Assembly: GCA_018269055.1 (NCBI GenBank)
Contig: JAFDVI010000024.1
Span: 496,001-560,000 of the forward strand
Origin: Acidobacteriota bacterium
GTDB taxonomy: Bacteria; Acidobacteriota; Blastocatellia; RBC074
Length of the DNA: 64,000 nt
Reading direction: 5' to 3'
Numbering within the stretch: position 1 is the stretch's first letter; each line of letters begins with the position of its first letter. The notes under the pieces were generated by a model. The model had not been told where the DNA came from, ran no database searches, and saw only the letters and a program-made list of their open reading frames with translations. Positions 27,901-34,880 of this stretch are shown one piece after another. A program made the translations under genes and the position numbers.

Positions 27901-28080
27901 TTCGCTCAATCGAAACTTCAACCCGTCGGTTGATTCGCCAATTTGAGTGGGACGAACCGGACGGCGACGGATTTGCCCGCTGACCGAAGACCAGATAACA
28001 AAGGGCAGCATCAGCGCAATCAGCGCGACCAACACCATCAACCGCGAATTCGACGATTCAAAACGAAATTTGGATTTCAT
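21928..28080 (-). CDS. bacterial alpha-2-macroglobulin family protein
   Basis: 2050 residues, exported: one N-terminal hydrophobic segment (about 14-33). A series of macroglobulin beta domains spans about 130-1250; a large domain containing FNALATFAPALPTDANGRASV and VKVPDNLTRYRVMAVAV follows; the thioester domain has the reactive motif YDCAEQ with Cys1555 and Gln1558; the receptor-like C-terminus includes MSYLMSSATP and LEDGSWRIKAGARVRVRL. It would trap proteases in the periplasm by thioester capture. No PbpC gene, the usual partner, is adjacent. GAGGAG precedes the ATG. A 60-base palindromic element (23757-23817) is inserted in frame at about residues 1421-1442. It lies upstream of tatA-tatC. 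Confidence 0.93.
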   Translation of the reverse strand: MKSKFRFESSNSRLMVLVALIALMLPFVIWSSVSGQIRRRPVRPTQIGESTDGLKFRLSEGTEGADQRQALPTPQTSPLTEDAINNLLKRLPPIKTDPDDEKSFALRDRSLPPPKTGQTINSQFPPADSGEKPEPISSGALEVVRFAPEGEVGLAPHLTVTFSQPMVAVTSVSDLAASQVLVKLTPQPKGKWRWLGTKTLIFEPEGRFPMATNYSVEVPAGTKSATGNALATAKRWTFATPPVKIKSSYPNDGPHGRNPILFIEFDQRIDPAKMLKAIRLAAAGATWRLRLATTEEIAADDTVSRLAKAAEPDRWLAFRAEPMTGANAEQPLPAGTTFTVTVPAGAPSAEGPRVTTEAQKFTFRTYDALQLTEARCGWGDGCRPFTPFQLVFNNPLDAKAFQQTMVKLTPAIEGVKVGVFGNTIQISGATKGRTTYTVAIDAGLRDAFGQTLGRTVTRSFTVGDAYPMLSANGNGYVVLDPNGPPRFSIYTINQPSVKVRLFAVTIEQWRAYQQFLQTRNQRQQSQTPPGELVKSQTVTINGQADEMTETAIDLSPALKNGLGHVILAIEPAVKRRDWEQEIVLWVQATQIGLDAFVDQTELVGWATSLKDGKPIAGSQLELYGGTGTELGSQAKATTAADGLAKLALPASGSQKMLVARNGEDTAFLPESPYWWEGAQSAWNRRAVQDSLRWHVFDDRAMYRPSEEVHVKGWVRRIGGGKLGDVGLAPEARNVNYVLRDSRNNEVLKGTTRVNALGGFDMAFKLPATINLGQTNLMITADGVSQSVPGFVTSHYFQVQEFRRPEYEVKVTASDGPHLVKGFATVTAAANYYAGGALSNAETQWTVTATPTNYTPPNRGDFNFGTWTPWWWYDRMNYGGGTSQNFTGRTDAAGKHNLRIDFDSVSPTRATSVTAQATIQDVNRQAIAGSTSFIVHPSELYVGIRSPRMFVQKGEPLVVETIATDIDGKLMVGREIRMRAVLIDWAFENGEWKERETAPQDCVVRSGNAAVQCSFRTNEGGRYRVTASILDNRERRNESQMTLWVAGGKSEPQRDVAQEKVELIPNQKEYESGQTAEILVQAPFFPAEGVVTLQRSGLVSTERFTMTSASHTLKIPINESYVPNLHVQVDLVGAAVRTDDAGNTKPSLPKRPAFASGELNLLVPPLKRKLAVTATPRDKALEPGGETTVDVDLRDAAGKPVAGAEVAVVVVDESVLALSNYKLADPLETFYIQRDDGVSHHHLRQNVVLSKPDALIGQVQQRQVGNLAADSLSITAGAMAPPPPMAAPRERVAYKAAESRLADVAGAYETQPIRARIDFNALATFAPALPTDANGRASVKVKVPDNLTRYRVMAVAVAGEKQFGSGESAITARLPLMARPSAPRFLNFGDRFELPVVVQNQTENPMTVDVAVRTSNATFLSSESRLQAEGTNSGSQPPKGGTQNVAGRRVTVPANDRVEVRFPTTTSKPGTARFQIAVASGKWADAAEVNLPVWTPATTEAFATYGEVDAGAILQPVKAPSDAFRQFGGLEITTSSTQLQALTDAVIYLVNYPYDCAEQVSSRVLAIAALKDVLGAFDAKGLPPAETLIASVARDMERLKSLQNPDGSYGFWRYGEESWPYVSIHAAHAMQRAKEKGFAVPPEMMQKSQSYLKQIESKFPGYYSVEARRVLTAYALNVRNRMGDRDAAKARSLIAQAGGVEKLPLEALGWLLPVLSGDAASVNEVAAIRRHLNNRAEETAGTAHFTTSYTDSAHLLLHSNRRADGIILEALIGDDPKNDLIPKIVRGLLANRVKGRWENTQENAFILLALDRYFQVYEKATPNFVARAWLGDGLAGSHEYRGRTTDSYQINVPMSYLMSSATPTTQTLTLGKEGTGRLYYRIGMNYAPTSLQLKPYDAGFTVSRSYEAIDNPNDVRRLEDGSWRIKAGARVRVRLTMYAQARRYHVALVDPMPAGFEALNPALAVTGNLPRDEKDSSSRAWWWSWQWFQHQNMRDERVEAFTTFLWEGVYNYSYIARATTPGNFVVPPTKAEEMYHPETFGRSASERVVIE
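23757..23817. repeat. REP-like palindromic element inside the alpha-2-macroglobulin gene
   Basis: AGTCCCGCCTTTAGGCGG (23758-23775) and CCGCCTGAAGGCGGGACT (23799-23816) are inverse complements with one mismatch, and each arm is itself palindromic. The element is read through in frame, adding a Gly/Ser/Gln/Pro-rich stretch in a linker between domains. Confidence 0.7.
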
Positions 28081-28100
28081 TGGCTGGCTCCTCGAAAAAG

Positions 28101-28180
28101 GTAGCGCAACTTGCCAAAGTTGCGCTGTTCTTGGCTTAGGGATAGTAAGGAAACCTGCGCAACCTCGGCAGTTGCGCTAC
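28101..28180. repeat. head-to-head pair of REP-like hairpins
   Basis: First unit: AGCGCAACTT (28103-28112), 4-base loop, AAGTTGCGCT (28117-28126). Second: GCGCAAC (28157-28163), 7-base loop, GTTGCGC (28171-28177). The ends GTAGCGCAAC and GTTGCGCTAC are also inverse complements, so the whole is a doublet like an enterobacterial BIME. It lies between the divergent alpha-2-macroglobulin and cinA-like genes. Confidence 0.65.
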
Positions 28181-28340
28181 GCTGATCGAACGATTTGCAA
28201 AGATTTCCTTGCTGATTTTGCCTTGAAGCCGAAAAGTTACCAACAGCTCTTTCCTGGGGAACGAGCTTCTGACGCGTGGTTGGCTGGCTTTGTTCCACTT
28301 TTGTTTGCCAGCTTCAACTGCGGCTGGCTATGATTGCAGC

Positions 28341-29072
28341 ATGAGCATACCGACTGCCGCAATCCTGGTGATTGGCGACGAAATTCTGAGCGGAAAGGTG
28401 GAAGACGCCAACGCGCGTTTGCTGATTGGCGAATTGCGCGAACTCGGCGTGGCGCTTCGGCGCATTCTGGTGGTGCCGGATGAAATTGCGGATGTGGCTG
28501 CGGCAGTGCGCGATTTGTCTGCGCGATTCGATCACGTATTCACTTCAGGCGGAGTCGGCCCCACGCATGACGATGTAACGATCATCGGTGTGGCAGCAGC
28601 TTTCGACAAACCGGTCATTCGCCATCCGGAACTGGAGCGCCGATTGAAAGCTCATTTCGGAGAAAACGCGGACGAATCGAAATTGCGAATGGCCGATGTT
28701 CCGGAAAATGCGGAATTGCTGGAAATGCCGGATTGGCGCTGGCCTGTGCTGGTTTGCCGCAACGTATACATTTTGCCGGGCGTGCCGGAACTATTCCGCA
28801 AAAAGTTTCTGGCGATGCGCGAACGGTTTCGCGTAGAACCATTTTTCACTCACGCCATTTACACGCTGGAAGAAGAGTTCGACATCGCCCAAAGTTTGCG
28901 CGAAATCGCCGACGCCAATTCCGAAGTCGCCATCGGTTCATATCCAAACTTCGCCACGCCGGATTACAGGGTCAAAGTCACGCTGGAATCAAAGAACGGC
29001 GTCGCGCTTGAACTCGCCATCGCCGCGTTACTGGCCAAACTGAATCACAGCAGGATCGTTCGCACTGAATAA
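28341..29072 (+). CDS. CinA-like molybdopterin-binding domain protein (short form)
   Basis: 243 residues. The MoaB/Mog-type fold is clear: AAILVIGDEILSGKVEDANA, the TSGGVGPTHDDVT nucleotide/pterin loop and the late PNF-containing strand. It corresponds to the N-terminal half of CinA; the C-terminal nicotinamide-mononucleotide deamidase domain of the about 410-residue form is absent. Similar short proteins are annotated as competence/damage-inducible protein A, but the actual activity is uncertain (possibly ADP-ribose pyrophosphatase-like). The longest frame begins 17 codons earlier; ATG 28341 starts the conserved region. No strong ribosome-binding site. Confidence 0.88.
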   Translation: MSIPTAAILVIGDEILSGKVEDANARLLIGELRELGVALRRILVVPDEIADVAAAVRDLSARFDHVFTSGGVGPTHDDVTIIGVAAAFDKPVIRHPELERRLKAHFGENADESKLRMADVPENAELLEMPDWRWPVLVCRNVYILPGVPELFRKKFLAMRERFRVEPFFTHAIYTLEEEFDIAQSLREIADANSEVAIGSYPNFATPDYRVKVTLESKNGVALELAIAALLAKLNHSRIVRTE

Positions 29073-29082
29073 GGTGGGAATA

Positions 29083-29152
29083 GACAGGATTTACAGGATG
29101 AACAAGATGGTGCCTATCAGCTTCAATCCTGTCGAATCTTGTAAATCCTGTC
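29083..29152. repeat. imperfect inverted repeat between convergent genes
   Basis: GACAGGATTTACA (29083-29095) is exactly mirrored at 29140-29152, with weaker pairing inside (about 28-base arms in total). The sequence type, ACAGGATTTACAGGAT, is a dispersed repeat found in several soil phyla (general knowledge, not checked here). Position between cinA-like and NHLRC2-like genes suits a bidirectional terminator. Confidence 0.65.
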
Positions 29153-29171
29153 GAAAAATTTCGCCGCTGGT

Positions 29172-31241
29172 TTAATTGCTCAAGCCTTTTGATTTTGCCG
29201 CGACTTCCACTTTCGCCTGTTTCGGAGCACCAGCTTTTACTTCCAGCGGAACATTCACGCGCACGCTGTCCACCAAACAAACTTTGTCTTTGTCGTCGTT
29301 GCAGAAATAAATCACCGAATCAATCGTGGCGGTTGTCGAACCGCTGGTGGCTTCAATCGGAATTTCCAGCGGGAACTTCGGCTCCGTGAAATTGCGCGCG
29401 GTTTCTTTGGCGGTGATTTTGACGGCTTTGTCGTCGGCGGATTTATACGCCACATAAAACGGGGCGCCCGTGTTGTATTTGTATCCGGCGGGCAAGGTGA
29501 ATGACAGCGTGATTGAACCCGCGCCGGGAGCGATGGTTTGCTTTTCGACATCCACCGTACGGCCACGGAATTTGCGAACCATGGCCATCGTCAATTTTTC
29601 CAGGCCTTTCAATTCAAGGGTCGAAACCTTACCGCTGTCAAAATCTATCCGGCGGATCAAATGGTTGTTGGTGTCGGCGACGAACAGTGTTTTGGAAGTC
29701 GCCGAAATGCCGCCGGGTTCATTGAACATTGCCAGTTTCCGGTCGCCATCTTTGGTGCCGCGCTCGCGCGTTCCAGCGTAGGTGCGGCTTTCGCGCGTCG
29801 TGATTTCCAGTTCCTTGATTTTGTGATTGTAGGTGTCGGCAACGTACAGCTTGCCGTTTGCGTATACCACGCCGAGCGGATGTTGCAGTCGGACGCTGCC
29901 GCCTTTGCCGTCCGAATCGCCGAACTCAAACAACCCTTCGCCGACAATGGTGGAAACTTTTCCCGCCGGATCGAGCGAAGCGGCGCGGATGGAACTGACT
30001 TCGCTGTCAGCAAAGAACAGCGATTTGCCATCGGTCGTAATGCCGCTCGGTTGCGCCAGCGCTGCATCAAGCAAAGGTCCATCTTTGCGGTTTTCAGCAC
30101 CGCTGCCTGCGTAGCGTTTGGCCTCTCGCGTTTTCGGATCAATCACCCACAATTGATGAGGCCCGGCCATCGCCACATAAAGCTTGCCTCCGTGCATCAC
30201 GGCATCCCATGGGGAATTCAGCGCGACAGTTATTCCAGAGCCTTCGACGTTAAACTTTCTGGCTTGTTCGCCGGTACCAACCAGCGTTTCCACCGTTCTG
30301 GCTTTCAAGTCGGCTTTGCGAATCAAATGGTTTTCCGTATCGCAGATGTAAAGCGTGTCGCCGTCGAGCGCGACGCCTTGCGGATGGTTGAATTCCGCTT
30401 CGGCGAAACTGCCGTCGCGGTTGCCGATGGCGCCGTCGCCGATCACGTCCTGCACCATGCCGTCGAGCCGCGTGATGATGACGCGGTTGTGGTTGGAATC
30501 GGAAATAAAAAGCCGGTCGCTTGTTTCATCGGCCAGCACTTTGCCGGGATAAGCCAGCAGACTCGGCGGCGCGGAAAACTTTTCCAATTTGCGGCTGACC
30601 GGCGTTTCGTTGAGTTCGTTTCGCGCGCGGAAGTAATCGGCCATCTTGCCGATCAGATTGTCGAAAATGTCGTAAATGCCTTCGCCGGATTGTATACCGA
30701 CAACTTTCCCTTTGGGATTGATCAGCACCAGCGTTGGCCAAGAGCGCGCGGCATAGCTTTGCCAGACTTCAAAATCCTTGTCGTTGATGATCGGGTGTTC
30801 GATCTCGTACCGTAGCGCCGCCTGCCTGATTTGTTCCGTTCCTTTTTCGTTCTGGAACTTGGCCGAATGCACGCCGATGACGACCAATTGGTTAGCATAT
30901 TTCGCTTCCAGCTTTTTCAACTCCGGGATGATGTGCATGCAGTTGATGCAGCAGTATGTCCAAAAATCCAGCAACACGATCTTTCCGCGCAGCTCGCGCA
31001 GAGAAAGCGGTTTTTCCGTGTTCAGCCATTCCAAGCCCGTCGGAAAATCCGGCGCGTACACATTGCCTTCAAAAATTCCGTTTTTGGGCGGCATAGATTT
31101 TTTCTCTTCCTGTTTTTCCTGTGCAAATTTTGAGCTGATGGGAGCAAATGTCATCAGCGCGGTTGAGAGAAGTATTGTCATCAAGCCGCGAACAAATCTG
31201 GTAAGCGGAGACGGATTTGTGATCAACATCTTCTTCGGCAT
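29172..31241 (-). CDS. NHLRC2-like protein: thioredoxin-like domain plus NHL beta-propeller
   Basis: 689 residues, exported (hydrophobic segment about 15-38). A TlpA/thioredoxin-like domain (about 60-200) has the redox motif WTYCCINC with Cys97, Cys98 and Cys101 and the cis-Pro region RSWPTLVLI; an NHL-repeat propeller (about 230-560) has repeated [27 protein letters not shown] blades; a C-terminal beta domain follows (about 580-680). The order and the CCINC motif match animal NHLRC2. Likely a periplasmic thiol-redox or scaffold protein. The frame opens at ATG 31280, but ATG 31241 has GAGGA 10 bases upstream and a better signal; a possible -10 TATAAT at 31292-31297 also favours the inner start. 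Confidence 0.88.
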   Translation of the reverse strand: MPKKMLITNPSPLTRFVRGLMTILLSTALMTFAPISSKFAQEKQEEKKSMPPKNGIFEGNVYAPDFPTGLEWLNTEKPLSLRELRGKIVLLDFWTYCCINCMHIIPELKKLEAKYANQLVVIGVHSAKFQNEKGTEQIRQAALRYEIEHPIINDKDFEVWQSYAARSWPTLVLINPKGKVVGIQSGEGIYDIFDNLIGKMADYFRARNELNETPVSRKLEKFSAPPSLLAYPGKVLADETSDRLFISDSNHNRVIITRLDGMVQDVIGDGAIGNRDGSFAEAEFNHPQGVALDGDTLYICDTENHLIRKADLKARTVETLVGTGEQARKFNVEGSGITVALNSPWDAVMHGGKLYVAMAGPHQLWVIDPKTREAKRYAGSGAENRKDGPLLDAALAQPSGITTDGKSLFFADSEVSSIRAASLDPAGKVSTIVGEGLFEFGDSDGKGGSVRLQHPLGVVYANGKLYVADTYNHKIKELEITTRESRTYAGTRERGTKDGDRKLAMFNEPGGISATSKTLFVADTNNHLIRRIDFDSGKVSTLELKGLEKLTMAMVRKFRGRTVDVEKQTIAPGAGSITLSFTLPAGYKYNTGAPFYVAYKSADDKAVKITAKETARNFTEPKFPLEIPIEATSGSTTATIDSVIYFCNDDKDKVCLVDSVRVNVPLEVKAGAPKQAKVEVAAKSKGLSN

Positions 31242-31356
31242 TGTTACGTGTCCTCGGATTGTTTTTATGGGTACTGCCATCAGCGCCCTGGATTATAAGT
31301 TTGGGACGGGAATTATAAAAAATAGGTGGAGTGAAGTCCGTAAACCTGGCTACAGT

Positions 31357-33624
31357 TCAATTCGGAGTTGGCAATTCCACGATAAACTTCGCTCCGTGCG
31401 GTACGTTATCCTGCACTCGAATGCGCCCTTGATGTTCGGCGACGATGCGGCTGACGATGGCCAGACCCAAACCCGTGCCGCGTTTTTTGGTTGAAAAGTA
31501 AGGGTCAAAGATACGCTCTCGGTCTGCGAGGGGAATGCCTGGGCCGGTGTCTGCGACGGTTAGTTCGACGGTGTCACGTTCCGGGACTTCGCGCGTCGTG
31601 ACAATGATGCGGCGGTCGCCGTTTTGAGAGGCCGTGAATGCCTCCGCCGCATTGTCAATCAGATTGACCAGAACGCGCTTGATCTGCTCGGCGTCCAGCA
31701 TCACGGGCGGCAAGTCCGCTGCCAGATGTTTTTCCAGCCGGATTCCATCCAGTCGGTCATCGTACAGTTTCAGCGCGTTGGCGATGACTTCGTTCAACGA
31801 TTCCGGTTCCAGGTGGGCGTTGGGCAATCGCGCAAAATTGGAAAATTCATCCACCATTCGCTGCAAGGTGGCGACCTCATCGCCGATCATCGCAGTGCAT
31901 TCGCGCACCAGGTTGGATTGCCGTTCGTTAAGTTTAGGCGTCAAACTGCCCGTGCCGGAAACAATGCCGTTCGATTCGCTGAGCAGATTTTTGGCCAACC
32001 GTTCGGCGGACAGGCGAATGGGCGTCAGGGGATTTTTGATCTCGTGCGCCATACGGCGAGCGACTTCGCTCCAGGCGGCGCGACGTTGCGCTTCGATCAA
32101 TTCGGTCAGGTCTTCGATAACGATGACTGCGCCGCGCGATTGACCGCGCGGGTCTTGCAACGCGGTGACGGTCAGGGCGACATCAAGTTTTGTGTTGTTG
32201 GCCAGAGTGAAATGGACTTCGCGGGTGATGGAACGCAGCCGCCCGGCGCGGCGAATCATCAGCCATAACTCTTCGCGTTGTTCTTCGGGCAACAGTGCCT
32301 GCAATGCAACACCGGTAACTGATTCTTCGCTGATTCTCAGCAATTCTCTGGCGGCGTCATTCAGAGTAGTCACATTCCCGTTTTCATCCAGCGAAATGAC
32401 GCCGGCAGAAAGACTCTGCAAAATGGCTTCGATGTACCCGCGTCGTTCGTCCAATGCGGCGTTGCTTTGTTGAAGCTCCTCAGCGGAAAGTTCCAATCGT
32501 TGGCGGTTTTCCGCCAATTCCGAAGTCATTTCGTTGAACGACAGCGCCAGCGCGGCGAGTTCGTCATCGCCAACGACTTTGGCGCGAAAACTCAAATCGC
32601 CCTGCCGAACGTGGTCTGTAGCTTCGGCCAGTTGTTGCACCGGATCGGCTACAGTCCGCGCCAGATACAGCGCCAGCCAGAAAGCGATGAACAGCGTCAG
32701 CAAGGTAATCAATCCCAACGTCAGCAGAGCAGAATTTTTAACTGTATTCTGGTCGCGTTTCAGCGCGCCATACGTCGCCTCCAGGTCGTCAATGCGATTG
32801 ATACGTTCAGTGATTTCCGGCGAAACCTGTCCGGCAATGACCAGCGACCTGCCGGTTGAATCCGGAACGGGCGCAGCGGCGACCAGATAGATATTCCGCT
32901 CTGTGTCGCAAACCATCTCTGAAAAGTTGTTGCCTCTTCTTGCCTCTTCACGAGCCCGCCGCCAAAAGTGTACAAACTGATCTCCCAACGACTCAAAGAA
33001 AAAACCACCTTGTTCCGCCAGCAAAGAATCGTTTTGGTCAAAAACCTGGATCAGAGCAAGCCTGTAGGTGCCAAGTTCGATTAACAAAGTTTGTGGCAGA
33101 TTTTCCTGTTCCGTTCTGGCGATTAATCGGGTGATCGTCAGCACAGATTGTTGCAAGCCATCCAGTTCGCCTTCGACGTAGACGCGCTGAATTTGGCGTG
33201 CATTAACGACCATTTCGCGCGCCGGTTCGCTGAACCATTTGTCTACGCTGCGCGTAATCAGCCCGCTGGTGGCGAAAAACAGAAAAATCACTGGCAATAA
33301 AGACAGTGCGATTGAAAATTTGATCAACCGCGTTTTGAACTTTGCGCCGAGTTTGGCGCGCACCTGCTCGCGGCGCAGTTTGATGATATTGCGAACCAGC
33401 ACCATCAACAGCACGATGAATGCCAGCAAGTTGATGGTCGAAAGCGCGTAAAGGATTAACGTTTCACTGGCTGAGCTGGGACGAAACCACCGGAGCGTGT
33501 CGAAGGCCGATTGCACGAACAACAAACCGAACATCAACAGGGTCAGCACGGCCAGGATGGCAATTCGCCATCGGCGGCGGTTCCGTTTTCGGATGATTTC
33601 GTTTTGGCCTTCTTGCGGTCTCAT
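31357..33624 (-). CDS. NtrY-type membrane sensor histidine kinase
   Basis: 755 residues. TM helices lie at about 20-40, 55-80 and 97-122, a periplasmic sensor at about 123-300, and a fourth TM at about 302-325. These are followed by HAMP (325-380), PAS (about 400-500), a HisKA with phospho-acceptor His527 (RRMAHEIKNPLTP), and a HATPase domain (NLIDNAAEAF, VADTGPGIP, KKRGTGLGLAIV). NtrY partners NtrX in nitrogen or redox control, but no response regulator is adjacent; downstream is the NHLRC2-like gene. A possible partner is the sigma-54 regulator at the left edge (inference). Confidence 0.92.
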   Translation of the reverse strand: MRPQEGQNEIIRKRNRRRWRIAILAVLTLLMFGLLFVQSAFDTLRWFRPSSASETLILYALSTINLLAFIVLLMVLVRNIIKLRREQVRAKLGAKFKTRLIKFSIALSLLPVIFLFFATSGLITRSVDKWFSEPAREMVVNARQIQRVYVEGELDGLQQSVLTITRLIARTEQENLPQTLLIELGTYRLALIQVFDQNDSLLAEQGGFFFESLGDQFVHFWRRAREEARRGNNFSEMVCDTERNIYLVAAAPVPDSTGRSLVIAGQVSPEITERINRIDDLEATYGALKRDQNTVKNSALLTLGLITLLTLFIAFWLALYLARTVADPVQQLAEATDHVRQGDLSFRAKVVGDDELAALALSFNEMTSELAENRQRLELSAEELQQSNAALDERRGYIEAILQSLSAGVISLDENGNVTTLNDAARELLRISEESVTGVALQALLPEEQREELWLMIRRAGRLRSITREVHFTLANNTKLDVALTVTALQDPRGQSRGAVIVIEDLTELIEAQRRAAWSEVARRMAHEIKNPLTPIRLSAERLAKNLLSESNGIVSGTGSLTPKLNERQSNLVRECTAMIGDEVATLQRMVDEFSNFARLPNAHLEPESLNEVIANALKLYDDRLDGIRLEKHLAADLPPVMLDAEQIKRVLVNLIDNAAEAFTASQNGDRRIIVTTREVPERDTVELTVADTGPGIPLADRERIFDPYFSTKKRGTGLGLAIVSRIVAEHQGRIRVQDNVPHGAKFIVELPTPN

Positions 33625-33726
33625 ACAGGGTTAAAACTTCTCGACGCCGCGGATTCTAAATCACCGAAGGCGGGTTTGCGACGGTCGCTCGGTGCGTCAT
33701 ATCATCCGGCCAACCAGTTCACTGCT

Positions 33727-34722
33727 ATGTTTATGAACATCACAGATTTCTTTATCAACCCACAAACCAGATTGTTACGCTCCGGTTGGCGCGTGCTGGC
33801 GTTTCTGTTCGTGCTGACGCTGCCGCAATGGTTGATGACAGCAATGCTTAAATCGCCGTCGCAGGAAACCAACCCGGTTTTCGACGTCAGCGTGGCGATG
33901 ATTCTGGTGTACGTCATTTTAGTCGGTTGGGTGCTGCTGGTTTCGTGGGGAAGTTTACGGTTTCTGGATCGGCGAAGTTTGCGCTCGCTTGGATTTTCTC
34001 TGCACGCCAACTGGCGGCGCGAAGTTCTGTTTGGCCTTGCGATCAGTTTGGTGATGATTGCGGTGATTGTCGGATTGCAGGTCGCCGGTGGAGGTACGCG
34101 CACACGTCTGAATCCGTTTTGGTTTAAGGATGAAAACACAGATTGGGCTGCGTTGGGCGTTGTCAGCAAAGAAATGCTGATGGCGTTGGTGTTGCTGATT
34201 CTGGCCGGAGCGTTTGAAGAGTTGGTTTATCGAGGCTACGCATTTCAGACTCTGTTGCGCGGAATTTCGCCCGTTGTGCCGATCCTGGTTTTGTCTGTAT
34301 TCTTTGCCTTGGGACACTGGAACAATCCAAATCGAACAGTATTTTCGACGATCAACACGGTGCTTGCGGGCGTTTGGCTCTCGGCGGCGTATCTGAAAAC
34401 GCGCAGCTTATGGTTGCCCACCGCGCTGCATGTTGGTTGGAACTATGTGATGGGGGCGTTGTTTGGGTTACCGGTGAGCGGTTTGTTCATTCCTCAACAT
34501 CCAATTTTGATTTCCACTTGCGAAGCGCCGTTGTGGTTGACAGGCGGAAGTTACGGGCCGGAAGGCGGCGCGGCAGCGTCCCTTGTCGTCATCGTCTCAC
34601 TGATTTTCATCTGGCGAACAAAATGGCTGGCCGTAGCGCCGGAGATGCAAAACATTTGGACGGTGCCAGCTTCCGCGGACGCCTCCACAATTACTCTCAA
34701 CCTGCAAAACGACCAAATCTGA
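33727..34722 (+). CDS. CPBP-family intramembrane glutamic endopeptidase
   Basis: 331 residues, about eight membrane segments. The three catalytic motifs of the Abi/CPBP (Rce1-like) family are present: FEELVYRGYAF (EExxxR), FFALGHWNNP and LHVGWNYVMG. It would cleave membrane or prenylated-type substrates within the bilayer; in bacteria some act in bacteriocin self-immunity. The longest frame starts in the ntrY promoter region; ATG 33727 (or 33733) begins the family-like N-terminus. Divergent from the NtrY-type kinase. Confidence 0.9.
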   Translation: MFMNITDFFINPQTRLLRSGWRVLAFLFVLTLPQWLMTAMLKSPSQETNPVFDVSVAMILVYVILVGWVLLVSWGSLRFLDRRSLRSLGFSLHANWRREVLFGLAISLVMIAVIVGLQVAGGGTRTRLNPFWFKDENTDWAALGVVSKEMLMALVLLILAGAFEELVYRGYAFQTLLRGISPVVPILVLSVFFALGHWNNPNRTVFSTINTVLAGVWLSAAYLKTRSLWLPTALHVGWNYVMGALFGLPVSGLFIPQHPILISTCEAPLWLTGGSYGPEGGAAASLVVIVSLIFIWRTKWLAVAPEMQNIWTVPASADASTITLNLQNDQI

Positions 34723-34795
34723 ACAATACTTTATCTCGACAAGCCACTCCTTTTTAGCTATCGTTATCTCGCTATAAAAAATTGAAATAAACCAG

Positions 34796-34821
34796 ACAGC
34801 GCGGCTATGAGTCCGCGCTGT
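34796..34821. repeat. 9-bp stem-loop upstream of pckA
   Basis: ACAGCGCGG (34796-34804) pairs with CCGCGCTGT (34813-34821), 8-base loop, 74 bases after the CPBP stop and 60 before pckA. No T-run follows; it could end the CPBP transcript or be an element of the pckA leader. Confidence 0.45.
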
Positions 34822-34880
34822 TGTCCATTACGAGTCAGACATTTTCATTTTGTTTGACCAAGCACCATGCGAGGAGATTT

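Noticed and set aside
26224-27933. 569-codon plus-strand open frame opposite the alpha-2-macroglobulin gene
   Set aside because: It is antisense to a gene with clear domains, has Arg/Phe/Gln-rich composition typical of a reading frame mirrored from coding DNA, and no recognised motif or ribosome-binding site.
29538-30815. 425-codon plus-strand open frame opposite the NHLRC2-like gene
   Set aside because: Same reason: composition follows the antisense of a strongly supported gene and no domain is visible.
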